From NCBI RefSeq assembly GCF_030815415.1, contig NZ_JAUSWW010000001.1, positions 3,472,001 to 3,536,000 of the forward strand: a DNA stretch of 64,000 nucleotides. The letters run 5' to 3'. This DNA comes from Streptomyces canus. Its GTDB lineage: Bacteria > Actinomycetota > Actinomycetes > Streptomycetales > Streptomycetaceae. Shown here piece after piece: positions 45,271-54,170 of the stretch; within the stretch, counting starts at the first letter, position 1; the number at the start of each line of letters is the position of its first letter. Made by a program: the position numbers and the translations under genes. Below the pieces are notes generated by a model. That model saw only the letters and a program-made list of their open reading frames with translations. It did no database searches and had not been told where the DNA came from.

Positions 45271-46145
45271 GTACGCCCCAGCCCCCGATGCCGCAGGCCG
45301 CCGCACCCGACTGGCAGGCGGCGCCCGCTCCTTCGTACGCCGCGTACACCTCGCCGATCCCGGTCGTGCGCACGCACCTCGGGCACGCGATCGCCTCGGA
45401 GTGGACGAAGATCCGCTCGGTGCGCTCGACGATGTGGACGCTGGGCGTCTTCGTGCTGCTGGTCGTCGGCATCGGCCTGCTCGCCGCCGCCGTGGTGTCG
45501 AGCAGCGCGACCGAGGGCGATCTGTCCGGTGAGAACCCGCTGTCGTTCGGCTTCTTCGGACTGCTGCTCGGCACGATGTGCGTGATCACGCTCGGCGTGC
45601 TGACCACGGCCTCCGAGTACGGCACCGGCATGATCCGCACGACGATGACCGCGTGCCCGAGCCGTGGCCGGGTGCTGACCGCGAAGGCCGTCGTCTTCTT
45701 CCTGGTCGCCTTCGTCGTCACGTTCGTGTCGGTCCTGCTGGTCGCCCTCGCCGACGTGGCCCTCCTCGACGGCACCGGTGTGAAGGACCCCTCCGGCAGC
45801 GAGTGGCTCAAGGGCACCCTCGGCATCTCGCTCTACATCGCGCTGCTCGGCCTGCTCTCGCTGGTCGTCGGCTCGATCATCCGGCACTCGGCGGGCGCCA
45901 TCACCATCATGATCGGCCTGGTGCTGGCGCCGCTGGTCATCGCCCTGTTCATGTTCTCGTCCTCGCTGGAGGACCTGCGCACGGCCCTGTTCGAGTACTC
46001 CATCCCGAACCAGCTGAGCGTCTTCTACTCCAACTCGCTCACCGAGACCGGCCCCTCCGGCTGGGACCCGCTGTGGATCATCGCGGGGGTGACGGCCGCC
46101 GCGTTCGCCGGTGCCTACGCCCTCCTCAACCAGCGGGACGTCTAG
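45267..46145 (+). CDS. ABC-2 type transporter permease
   Basis: The 292-aa protein has a Pro-rich cytoplasmic N-terminus (STPQPPMPQAAAPDWQAAPAPSY), then six helices. It shares ASEWTKIRSVRSTMWTL, SEYGTGMIRTTMTACPSRG and the final GAYALLNQRDV with the permease at 43066. Both partners of this second exporter have gained Pro-rich extensions. The substrate is unknown. Confidence 0.9.
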   Translation: MSTPQPPMPQAAAPDWQAAPAPSYAAYTSPIPVVRTHLGHAIASEWTKIRSVRSTMWTLGVFVLLVVGIGLLAAAVVSSSATEGDLSGENPLSFGFFGLLLGTMCVITLGVLTTASEYGTGMIRTTMTACPSRGRVLTAKAVVFFLVAFVVTFVSVLLVALADVALLDGTGVKDPSGSEWLKGTLGISLYIALLGLLSLVVGSIIRHSAGAITIMIGLVLAPLVIALFMFSSSLEDLRTALFEYSIPNQLSVFYSNSLTETGPSGWDPLWIIAGVTAAAFAGAYALLNQRDV

Positions 46146-46465
46146 AACCTCGGCGCGTTACGGGACCGCTGCACCCGCGAGGTGCGGCGGTCCTTCGCGT
46201 TCCAGCAGGCCTTGTGCCAGTGCCGCCGCTCGTCGACGCCCGAGTGGTCCGGCCAGGCCACCACATGCGGGACGCCGTCGGGGATCAACTGGTCGCAGCC
46301 CGGGCAGCGGTAGGACTTGCCCTGGGCACTCGCCCCCGGCACATGGCGGATGTTCCACTCCTCGCCCTGCCAGCTCTCGGAGGACTGGAAACCGCCGTAA
46401 CGTCCCGAGCGGTCGTCCCCGCCTGAGGGGTCGGCTCCTTTGGGGCGGTTGCGACGCGGGGACAC
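46142..46465 (-). CDS. small zinc-ribbon-like protein (annotated ATP/GTP-binding in relatives)
   Basis: The 107-aa basic protein is conserved in Streptomyces. It carries CPGCDQLIPDGVPHVVAWPDH, RRHWHKACW (Cys/Cys/His/Cys spacing fitting one metal site) and the end RTSRVQRSRNAPRF. No nucleotide-binding motif is visible despite the usual database name. The GTG at 46465 follows GAGGT. Its stop overlaps the end of the permease gene on the other strand by 4 bp. The function is unknown. Confidence 0.8.
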   Translation of the reverse strand: MSPRRNRPKGADPSGGDDRSGRYGGFQSSESWQGEEWNIRHVPGASAQGKSYRCPGCDQLIPDGVPHVVAWPDHSGVDERRHWHKACWNAKDRRTSRVQRSRNAPRF

Positions 46466-46687
46466 AGGACACCTCACGGGGCTATACAGGAAGCATGGAC
46501 CGTGTCCAGCCTACGCGGCGCGAGCCTGGGTAGGCGTAGGGGACCAACCCCCACAAGTACCCCTTCATATCGGCCCATTCTGCAGACAATCCGAGTATCT
46601 CTTCGGCAGGCCGTGTCCTCGGCACGTGTCAGACGGTTATGCCGGGTGGGGGAGCTCCGCGTCGGAGCCAAGGAAGCAGGAAAAGCA

Positions 46688-47716
46688 ATGCACGTGGGAA
46701 GTTTCGTGTTGGCGGCCCAGTTCCCGGGGCAGGGCCAGGGGGAGGCGCTGCACCGCGCGGTCCGCTCGGCCGAGGTGGCCGAGGAGGCCGGACTCGACTC
46801 CGTCTGGCTGGCCGAGCATCACTTCGTGCCGTACGGCACCTGTCCGTCGGCGGTCACCCTGGCGGCGTTGCTGCTGGGCCGCACCAGTCGTCTCAGGGTC
46901 GGCACCGCGGTCAGCGTGCTGCCCACCGTCCACCCGGTCGCCCTTGGCGAGCAGGCCGCGCTGCTGCACATCGCGTCCGGCGGACGGTTCTCGCTGGGCG
47001 TGGGGCGCGGCGGGCCATGGGTCGACCTGGAGGTGTTCGGCTCGGGCCTGGAGGCCTACGAGACGGGGTTCCCGGAATCACTCGATCTGCTGGTGCGCTG
47101 GCTGCGCGAACCGTCGGTGGGTGCCTCCGGGGAGCGCTTCGTCTTCCGTGAAGTACCCGTCGTACCGCGGCCGTCGGAGTCCCTGTCGGAGGAGCCGGGG
47201 CCCGAGGTCGTCGTCGCGTGCACCTCTCCGGCGAGTGTGCGGCTGGCCGCCGAGCGCGGACTGCCGATGCTGCTCGGGATGCATGTGGGGGACGAGGAGA
47301 AGGCCGAGATGGTCTCCTTGTGGCGCACCCACGCGCGCACGGCGGGTCGTTCACCGGAGGAGGTGCGGGGCGCGGCCCATGTCTCGGCCGGGGTCTGCCA
47401 GATCGCGGACCGGCGCACGGATGCGGTGGAGACCCTGGTGAAGGCGATGCCGGGCTGGCTGCGGCAGGGCCTGGAGGCCCATGTGACCGTCGACGGCCGG
47501 CATCGCTCGATGCGCGACCCGGTGGCGTACACCGAACTGCTCTGCGGGCTGCACCCGGTGGGCACTCCGCGGCTCTGCGCCGACCGGCTCGCGGCGACCA
47601 GCGAGCGGACCGGGATCACCCGCTTCGCCCTCCTCACGGAGGGCTCGGGAGATCTGGCGGCGACGGAGGAGAACGTCCGGCGGCTGGGCGCCGAGGTGCT
47701 CCCCCACCTCGGCTGA
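46688..47716 (+). CDS. LLM-class flavin-dependent oxidoreductase
   Basis: The 342-aa luciferase-like TIM-barrel protein has FVLAAQFPGQGQGEALHRAVRSAEVAEEAGLDSVWLAEHHF near the N-terminus, the SGGRFSLGVGRGG loop and GTPRLCADRLAATSERTGITRF near the C-terminus. These enzymes use FMN or F420; the substrate cannot be inferred. The ATG at 46688 has AGGAAAA upstream. It stands alone. Confidence 0.88.
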   Translation: MHVGSFVLAAQFPGQGQGEALHRAVRSAEVAEEAGLDSVWLAEHHFVPYGTCPSAVTLAALLLGRTSRLRVGTAVSVLPTVHPVALGEQAALLHIASGGRFSLGVGRGGPWVDLEVFGSGLEAYETGFPESLDLLVRWLREPSVGASGERFVFREVPVVPRPSESLSEEPGPEVVVACTSPASVRLAAERGLPMLLGMHVGDEEKAEMVSLWRTHARTAGRSPEEVRGAAHVSAGVCQIADRRTDAVETLVKAMPGWLRQGLEAHVTVDGRHRSMRDPVAYTELLCGLHPVGTPRLCADRLAATSERTGITRFALLTEGSGDLAATEENVRRLGAEVLPHLG

Positions 47717-47800
47717 CCGTGCGTATCGCACCCGCCGTGCTTGCCGCCCCGGTACCTGATGCACCTCGCGCGTACGGAGCGGCAAGCAAGCAGTTCGCTG

Positions 47801-48193
47801 TCAGCAGTCCCGGAACTCCGGTGACTGATTGAGCAGCTGGCTACGGACCGAGGTGAAACGGGCCAGGGTCTCGTCCACCGAGCCGTCCAGCGGGAACACC
47901 GCCACACGGTGGCAGTTCTGGAAGGCCAGTCGCACCCCGAAGTGCCTTTGCAGCGCGCCGCGTATCGCGTCACTCGCGAGCGCACGCAGCAGCTGACCGC
48001 GTGCTTGCTCGTCCGGCGGAGGCGTCTGGTTGTCGGCGAACTGACCGCCGTCGACCTTCAGCTGGGCCACCAGGGAGCTGACCATCTCCCATGCGTAGGG
48101 CAGGGAGGTCCGGACGCAGTCGACGAATTCCGCTTCGTCGACCTCGCCTCGCTCGGCCTTCTCGAGTAGGGCCGGTGAGACGTCGAGCGACAT
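47801..48193 (-). CDS. SCO5389 family protein
   Basis: The 130-aa soluble, acidic protein is strongly conserved in Streptomyces (MSLDVSPALLEKAERGEVDEAEFVDCVRTSLPYAWE, DNQTPPPDEQARGQLLRALASDAIRGALQRHFGVRLAFQNCHRVAVF). No domain of known function is evident. The ATG at 48193 has GGAG upstream. It is divergent from nucS by 249 bp and read toward the LLM gene. Confidence 0.85.
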   Translation of the reverse strand: MSLDVSPALLEKAERGEVDEAEFVDCVRTSLPYAWEMVSSLVAQLKVDGGQFADNQTPPPDEQARGQLLRALASDAIRGALQRHFGVRLAFQNCHRVAVFPLDGSVDETLARFTSVRSQLLNQSPEFRDC

Positions 48194-48442
48194 GGGTTCT
48201 CCTCTCGCACCCCCGAACAGGTATTCAGGGGTTGCCGGACAGGTAAGGGAGTTCGCGAATCTGAACACTCTGAGTGCACGTTCCGCGACCTCCCGGTTAC
48301 TACGGTAAGCAACGGACGGTGACCGCACCAGGCGAACGCGTACATAGAGAGCCCTGGTTGGGGACACAATCGGCCACAAACGAACATCGCGTTTCTGGGG
48401 CGAATCGCGTGGACCCGGGCCCGTCGAGTAGCGTTGCCGACC

Positions 48443-49126
48443 ATGCGTCTCGTCATTGCCCGGTGCTCCGTGGACTACGCGGGCCGGCTCACCGCCCACC
48501 TCCCGTCCGCCCCCCGTCTCATCCTGGTGAAGGCGGACGGCAGCGTGTCGATCCACGCGGACGACCGGGCCTACAAGCCCCTGAACTGGATGTCGCCGCC
48601 CTGCACGTTGAAGGAGGAATCGGGGGACTTTCCCGAGGGCGCCGTGGGCGTCTGGACCGTCGTCAACAAGGGCGGCGAGAAGCTGATCATCACCATGGAG
48701 GAGATCCTCCACGACTCCTCGCACGAACTGGGTGTGGATCCCGGCCTGATCAAGGACGGCGTGGAAGCACACCTTCAGGAGCTGCTCGCCGACCGCATCG
48801 AAACCCTCGGCGACGGCTATACGTTGATCCGCCGCGAGTACATGACGGCCATCGGCCCGGTCGACATCCTGTGCCGGGACGCCGAGGGCCAGACCGTCGC
48901 GGTCGAGATCAAGCGGCGCGGCGAGATCGACGGCGTGGAGCAACTCACCCGCTATCTGGAGCTGTTGAACCGCGACCCGCATCTCGCCCCGGTCCGCGGC
49001 GTCTTCGCGGCCCAGGAGATCAAGCCCCAGGCCCGCGTCCTGGCCACGGACCGCGGCATCGGCTGCACGGTCCTCGACTACAACGCCCTGCGCGGCATCG
49101 AGGACGACAAGCTGCGGCTGTTCTGA
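48443..49126 (+). CDS. nucS: mismatch-specific endonuclease NucS/EndoMS
   Basis: The 227-aa enzyme has an N-terminal DNA-binding beta domain and a C-terminal RecB-like nuclease: DILCRDAEGQTVAVEIKRRG with Asp141, Glu155 and Lys157 of the D-(E)-x-K site. It replaces MutS/MutL in most actinobacteria by cutting both strands at mismatches. It is thought to act with the sliding clamp through its C-terminus (ending DDKLRLF). The ATG at 48443 is preferred over a TTG at 48434. Confidence 0.93.
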   Translation: MRLVIARCSVDYAGRLTAHLPSAPRLILVKADGSVSIHADDRAYKPLNWMSPPCTLKEESGDFPEGAVGVWTVVNKGGEKLIITMEEILHDSSHELGVDPGLIKDGVEAHLQELLADRIETLGDGYTLIRREYMTAIGPVDILCRDAEGQTVAVEIKRRGEIDGVEQLTRYLELLNRDPHLAPVRGVFAAQEIKPQARVLATDRGIGCTVLDYNALRGIEDDKLRLF

Positions 49127-49161
49127 CGGGTTCTTCTTCTACGGCGGTTCTTCTACGACGA

Positions 49162-49197
49162 AGAGGGCCGGGTCCTGTTTCCAGGATCCGGCCCTCT
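49162..49197. terminator. terminator between nucS and the STAND-like gene
   Basis: A 16-bp stem with one G-T type mismatch (AGAGGGCCGGGTCCTG against CAGGATCCGGCCCTCT) and a 4-nt loop lies between convergent genes. Confidence 0.8.
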
Positions 49198-49214
49198 CGT
49201 GTTGCCGTACGGCG

Positions 49215-51734
49215 TCAGATCACCGCGTTCGACGCCGAGCCCGTCGCGCTGGGCGAACCCGCGTCACTGCTCCCCGGGACGCCGGCGGAGGTGCTCGCCG
49301 GTGCGCTGGAGGAGGCGGGGCCACTGGCCGAGTCGGAGGTGGAGGTGGACGGCGTGGTCGACGGCGTGGTCGACGGGGTGGTCGACGGCGTTTCGCTCGG
49401 AGTCTGCGAAGGCGTTTCGCTGGGCGTCGACGACGTCGGCGGCTTCGAGGTCGAGGACGGCGGCTTCGTCGTCGGCGTCTTGCTCGGCGAGCTCGACGTC
49501 CCGCCCGTCCCCTTCGTCCCGCTCGGGTCGTCCGAAGGCTCCGCGGTGTCCGTCGGTGTCGGGTCGTCGGATGTGCCGTAGGTGCCGTCGGGGCCCGGGT
49601 CGGTCGGCCGGCTGGTGGCCTCGCCGGTGTCGCCCTCGTCGCCGTTCTTCGGCACGTCGGCGCCCAGGCTGCCGTCGTCCAGGCCCTGGCTGGCCGACGG
49701 GTTGGGGCCGACCTTGGTGGACGGGTCGTCGTTGTCGGGGTTGGTGGTGGCGCCGAGCGTCACGACCGTGCCGAGCACCGCCGCGAGCAGCGCGCCCGCG
49801 CCGGCCGCGACCAGGTTGCGGCGGGCCAGACCCTTCAGACCGCCCCGGGCCTTGCGGTTGGGAACGGGGGCCGCCGGGACCCGGTTGGTGACCAGGGTCG
49901 AGTTGTCGAACGGCGACTGGAGCGGCGGGAAGGCCGTGGGGACGCCACCGGGAGGCGACTGCGACTCCTCGGACCGGGCGTCGGGCACCTCTTCACCGGC
50001 CGTCGCGCCGATACCGAGCGGGGCGCCGGAGCGGTCGGAGACCAGCGCCAGAGCCCGGCGGCCGGCGACCGTGCCGCGCTTGTCGGCGAGTGCGCCACGC
50101 AGCCCGATGGAGGCCTCCAGTTCGGAGCGGGCCCGGTCGAGCTGGTCGGCACAGAGCGCGAGGACACCCAACTCGTGGCGGAAGTAGGCCCGTTCGCCCC
50201 CGTCACCGGCGACCTGGGCGGCCTCGGCCCCGAGCTGCAGGGTTTGCTCCCAGGCGCTCCAGTGCAGACCCGAGGCGAACGCGGGCGCCGCCGTGCGGGC
50301 CAGCTGGACGGTGACGGACTCCTCGTCCTCGGCGGGCGGAACGGCGGCCGGCACGAGGATGCCGAGCGCGGCGAGCACGGCGTCCGCCTCGGCGCACACC
50401 CGCTCGGGAGTGACCGACGGATGCCCGGCCCACCAGGCGTAGTGCCGGGCGGCGGCGAGGGCCTTGGCCTCGGTGTCGGTGCCGTATCCGGCGGCCTCCA
50501 GCTGGGCCTGCACCCCGGCGGCGAGCCGGTAGCGGGAGCCGACCGGGGAGACCAGCGCGCAGCCCAGCAGTTCGCCGAGGGCGGCGTCCGCGTGGGTGTC
50601 GCCGACGAGGGCGGGCAGATGTGCCTGGTGCGGCACCTCGCCGTCGAGCGCCACGGCGAACCGCAGTGCGGCGCGTGCCGAGTCGCTGAGCCGGGTGGCG
50701 AGCAGGGCCGCGGGCGCGGCTCCCTCGGCGAGCGAGGGCAGCGGTACATCGTGTCCGTCGCCGGCCTCGAAGGGTGCGTCGACCTGGGTTTCCTGGAAGA
50801 CGCCGAACTCGTCGAAGGCGTCCGCGCTGGCCCGCAGTTCGTCGCGCTGCCGGAGCAGGGCGCCGGCCTGGACGAAGCGCAGCGGCAGCCCCTCGGACTC
50901 GAACCAGAGGTCGCCGGCCCAGTTGGCCTCCTCCTCGGTGAGGACCCGGCCGACACCGCGCTCCAGGAGTTCGACGCCGCCGGCCCGGTCCAGGCCGCTG
51001 AGAAAGACCTCCTCGATGGCCGAGTCGGCGGACGGCGCGGGCACGTCCGGTGTCGTGGCGACCAGGAAGGCGCACTCGGGGGTGGCGTCCAGGAGTTCGT
51101 CGAGCGCGGCCCCGCCGAACTCGACGTCGTCCAGGATGACGACCGCGCCGATCTCCCGGACGTACCCGAGCAGTTCGTCCCGTGCGGGCCGGTGCAGAGG
51201 GGCGTCGAAGACGGCGTAGAAGAGGTCGTACAGCAGGTCGTCGGCCGTGCGGTGGAAGCCGGTCAGCCGGATCACGCCGTCGGGGGCGAGGTCCGAGCAG
51301 TCCTCGGCGAGAAGGTCGAGCAGGCTGGTGCGACCGGAGCCGGCGGGGCCGGTGAGACGTACGGAACGGCCGCGGGCGAGCAGGCGTACCAGCCGTTCCC
51401 GCTCGTCCTGGCGGGCCAGGAGATGCAGTGCGGGCCGGTTGAGGCCGGCCGGAACGGGAGGTTTGGCCGCGCGGTCCAGCTCGGCGCGTTCGGTGGCGCT
51501 GAGCTTCCGGGGCCGCGAGGGCCGTTCGCCGGGCGGGCAGACCTCTATCTCGCTGCCGTCGACGGGGTTGACGGTGAGCAGGTAGTCGCCGGACACCAGC
51601 TGCACCGTGCGGGCCAGGGCGGGTCGGCTCTGGCCGAAGTCGGGTGTGAGGGGGTCCCTGGGCGGGCGCTGGCGCGGCGAATCGCCGTCACCGTCATGGC
51701 CGTACTCCTCGGGTCCCCGGTTGTTCGGGTCCAT
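49215..51734 (-). CDS. membrane-anchored STAND-like ATPase-domain protein
   Basis: The 839-aa protein has an N-terminal charged region with a small beta unit (41-70), then an AAA/STAND-type domain (about 105-290). Its Walker A reads GPAGSGRT (129-136), with Arg instead of the usual Lys, and Walker B is VVILDD (198-203). A helical, TPR-like section (about 340-590) follows, then one membrane helix (about 641-662) and a 177-residue extracellular Ser/Thr/Pro tail. The topology suggests a cytosolic sensor domain tied to a wall-reaching tail. ATG 51734 is chosen. A STAS-domain gene lies upstream on the same strand. Confidence 0.8.
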   Translation of the reverse strand: MDPNNRGPEEYGHDGDGDSPRQRPPRDPLTPDFGQSRPALARTVQLVSGDYLLTVNPVDGSEIEVCPPGERPSRPRKLSATERAELDRAAKPPVPAGLNRPALHLLARQDERERLVRLLARGRSVRLTGPAGSGRTSLLDLLAEDCSDLAPDGVIRLTGFHRTADDLLYDLFYAVFDAPLHRPARDELLGYVREIGAVVILDDVEFGGAALDELLDATPECAFLVATTPDVPAPSADSAIEEVFLSGLDRAGGVELLERGVGRVLTEEEANWAGDLWFESEGLPLRFVQAGALLRQRDELRASADAFDEFGVFQETQVDAPFEAGDGHDVPLPSLAEGAAPAALLATRLSDSARAALRFAVALDGEVPHQAHLPALVGDTHADAALGELLGCALVSPVGSRYRLAAGVQAQLEAAGYGTDTEAKALAAARHYAWWAGHPSVTPERVCAEADAVLAALGILVPAAVPPAEDEESVTVQLARTAAPAFASGLHWSAWEQTLQLGAEAAQVAGDGGERAYFRHELGVLALCADQLDRARSELEASIGLRGALADKRGTVAGRRALALVSDRSGAPLGIGATAGEEVPDARSEESQSPPGGVPTAFPPLQSPFDNSTLVTNRVPAAPVPNRKARGGLKGLARRNLVAAGAGALLAAVLGTVVTLGATTNPDNDDPSTKVGPNPSASQGLDDGSLGADVPKNGDEGDTGEATSRPTDPGPDGTYGTSDDPTPTDTAEPSDDPSGTKGTGGTSSSPSKTPTTKPPSSTSKPPTSSTPSETPSQTPSETPSTTPSTTPSTTPSTSTSDSASGPASSSAPASTSAGVPGSSDAGSPSATGSASNAVI

Positions 51735-51989
51735 AGGTTCAAGCCCCCCAAAAGCGTCGTGTGCCGAGCCCCTCCCGGCCTTGCTGCACACCGCGCTGTC
51801 GCTTCTGGTCCGGGCCCGCTCATTCAGGGATGTTCACTCAGCGGGCGACCGAACCCTAAACCTTCGCACAGTATCTACGACAGCCCGGGGTACCGCGCCG
51901 TCCGAGACGTCACAGTCTCGTGAGGATTGTGCGCGACCTGCACTTCACAGCCGCAGCACCCAGCCCTCACACCGCATTCACACAAGGGG

Positions 51990-52313
51990 TCACACCCGGG
52001 GCAGTGACTCCACCCCGATGCCGCCCTCGATCGCCAGGATCCGGTGCAGCCGGGTGGCCACCAGCAGGCGCTGCAGCTGCGGCGGTACCTCGCGCAGCAC
52101 CAGGCGTCGGCCGCAGCGGCCGGCCCTGCGGTGGGCCCCCATGATCACCCCGAGTCCGGTGGCGTCCCAGGAGTCGAGCTCGGACAGATCCAGCACCAGA
52201 TCGCCGACTCCGTCGTCGACGGCCGTGTGCAGGACCGTACGGGCGTCCGCCGCGCTGCGGACGTCGAGGCGGCCCCCGACGACCAGCTCGGCGTGGTCGC
52301 CCCTGATGAACAT
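51990..52313 (-). CDS. STAS-domain protein (anti-sigma factor antagonist-like)
   Basis: The 107-aa protein has the STAS fold: GDHAELVVGGRLDVRSAADAR, DLVLDLSELDSWDATGLGVIMGAHRRA, RRLVLREVPPQLQRLL. The phosphorylation loop has Asp-Ala-Thr-Gly (50-53) instead of the common Asp-Ser-Ser-Gly, so Thr52 would be the acceptor. Such proteins bind anti-sigma kinases. No kinase gene is adjacent; the STAND-like gene is 255 bp downstream. Confidence 0.87.
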   Translation of the reverse strand: MFIRGDHAELVVGGRLDVRSAADARTVLHTAVDDGVGDLVLDLSELDSWDATGLGVIMGAHRRAGRCGRRLVLREVPPQLQRLLVATRLHRILAIEGGIGVESLPRV

Positions 52314-52463
52314 ATGCGCTCCCCGTGGTGCGTCTCGTGCTCCGCGAATGTGATGTCCGGTGATGCAACGTCTGACTGAGTTGGACGGTCAGAGGTTGCC
52401 GTCTGTAAGCGAACCGATACCGAATTCACCCCTGGGAGTGATACCTCAGGGGTCTGTGCGGTT

Positions 52464-53312
52464 TCAGTGCTTGTAGAAGCCCTGCCCGCTCTTGCGCCCG
52501 ATGTCACCGGCGTCAACCATCCGGCGCATCAGCTCGGGCGGGGCGAACTTCTCGTCCTGGGTCTCGGTGTAGATGTTGCTCGTGGCGTGCAGCAGGATGT
52601 CGACGCCGGTGAGGTCGGCGGTGGCGAGCGGGCCCATGGCGTGGCCGAAGCCCAGCTTGCAGGCGAGGTCGATGTCCTCGGCGGTGGCGACGCCCGACTC
52701 GTAGAGCTTGGTCGCCTCGACGACGAGGGCGGAGATGAGCCGGGTGGTCACGAAGCCGGCGACGTCCCGGTTGACGACGATGCAGGTCTTGCCGACGGAC
52801 TCGGCGAACTCCCGGGCGGTGGCGAGGGTTTCGTCGCTGGTCTTGTAGCCGCGGACGAGCTCGACGAGCTGCATCATCGGCACCGGCGAGAAGAAGTGCA
52901 CCCCGACGACCCGCTCGGGACGCTCGGTGGCCGCCGCGATCTTGGTGATCGGGATGGCGGAGGTGTTGGAGGCGAGCACGGCGTCTTCGCGCACGATCTT
53001 GTCCAGGGCACGGAAGATCTCGTGCTTGACCTCGAGCTTCTCGAAGACGGCCTCGACGACGATGTCGGCGTCCGCGGCGGCGTCCAGGTCGGTGGTGGCG
53101 GTGATCCGGCCGAGGGCGGCGTCGGCGTCGTGCGCCTCCAGCTTGCCCTTGCTCACGAACTTGTCGTACGAGGCCTTGATGCCGTCGGTGCCACGCTTGA
53201 GTGCCTCGTCGGTGACGTCCCGCAGGACGACGTCCCAGCCCGCCTGAGCAGAGACCTGGGCGATCCCGGAACCCATCAAGCCGGCGCCGATGACGGCAAG
53301 CTTCCGTGCCAC
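52464..53312 (-). CDS. 3-hydroxybutyryl-CoA dehydrogenase
   Basis: The 282-aa NAD(P)-dependent enzyme has the Rossmann motif VIGAGLMGSG (7-16), EAVFEKLEVKHEIF, the catalytic His in GVHFFSPVPMM and the Asn/Glu pair in NRDVAGFVTTRL. It interconverts acetoacetyl-CoA and 3-hydroxybutyryl-CoA, next to thiolase in short-chain acyl-CoA metabolism (and the ethylmalonyl-CoA route). The start is GTG 53312. It stands alone. Confidence 0.93.
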   Translation of the reverse strand: MARKLAVIGAGLMGSGIAQVSAQAGWDVVLRDVTDEALKRGTDGIKASYDKFVSKGKLEAHDADAALGRITATTDLDAAADADIVVEAVFEKLEVKHEIFRALDKIVREDAVLASNTSAIPITKIAAATERPERVVGVHFFSPVPMMQLVELVRGYKTSDETLATAREFAESVGKTCIVVNRDVAGFVTTRLISALVVEATKLYESGVATAEDIDLACKLGFGHAMGPLATADLTGVDILLHATSNIYTETQDEKFAPPELMRRMVDAGDIGRKSGQGFYKH

Positions 53313-53448
53313 TGTGCGACTCCCCTTTGAACGCCTTACACGCTGTTGACATCTGCCTCTTCGGCGGACCTTAGCGGGCGTGAGGTGCTGTGTGGCCGGT
53401 TAGTAATGCGCGTCACGTCTCATCTGACGGACATCACACCGGCACGGC

Positions 53449-54090
53449 TCATCCGTGGTCTCGTACGGCGTAGTTGAGCACGTTCTCGCTCAACAGCTCC
53501 TCGATGTCGTCGAGAAGCGTCAGCACCTCTCGTGACACTTCGTCCGGATTGCGCCCGGCGACCATCTCACGCCCCACGTGCACGAACACCTCCGAGTGGA
53601 CCCAGCAGATCTGACCGGCGATCAGCCCCGGCAGCGGGTCCGCGCCGGCGGCACCGGTCGCCTCCCGGAGGGTGGCTTCGAGGTGGTCGTGGATCTCCTG
53701 CTGGAGACTCCACAGCCGGGAGCGGAGCGGCGGTGCCTCGTGGATGCAGCGCATGAAACGGTCGTAGCCCGCCATGAGGCCGATCCGGGGCGAGACCGCC
53801 TCCGCCTCCGCGCGCAGCTCGCGCAGCACGGCCCGCGCGGCCGACTCCCCCACGTCCCGGGCGCGCACCCAGCGCGAGAGCTGTTCGACGACGCCGGAGG
53901 AACGGTCGAAGAAAAGGTCCTCCTTCGCCGGGAAGTAGTTGTAGACGGTGTTCACGGAGACATCGGCGGCCTCCGCCACCTCCGCGATGGTCACGGTCAC
54001 GAACCCGTGCTCCAGGAACAGCCCGGTGGCGATGTCCGAGATCCGCTGTCTCGTCTCGCGCTTCTTCCGCTCCCTGAGCCCTTCAGCCAT
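53449..54090 (-). CDS. TetR family regulator of the adjacent ABC exporter
   Basis: The 213-aa protein has an N-terminal HTH (VTIAEVAEAADVSVNTVYNYFPAKEDLFF, about 32-60) and a C-terminal ligand domain with the LRSRLWSLQQEIHDHLEATLREA helix. ATG 54090 (MAEGLRERKKRETR) is the usual start; an upstream GTG gives three more residues. It is divergent from an ABC exporter over an A+T-rich 80-bp gap, a typical repressor-exporter pair. Confidence 0.87.
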   Translation of the reverse strand: MAEGLRERKKRETRQRISDIATGLFLEHGFVTVTIAEVAEAADVSVNTVYNYFPAKEDLFFDRSSGVVEQLSRWVRARDVGESAARAVLRELRAEAEAVSPRIGLMAGYDRFMRCIHEAPPLRSRLWSLQQEIHDHLEATLREATGAAGADPLPGLIAGQICWVHSEVFVHVGREMVAGRNPDEVSREVLTLLDDIEELLSENVLNYAVRDHG

Positions 54091-54170
54091 GGTCCACATC
54101 CTAGCTTCGCTGGGCTCTCTGAAACTTTGGGGTCATTGCAAAATTTAAGAGACTCTGTTTTTCTGTGGCC

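Noticed and set aside
54091..54170. TetR operator between the regulator and the DrrA-type gene
   Set aside because: The gap is A+T-rich and must hold an operator, but I could find only a weak AGAGACTCT palindrome, too short to claim.
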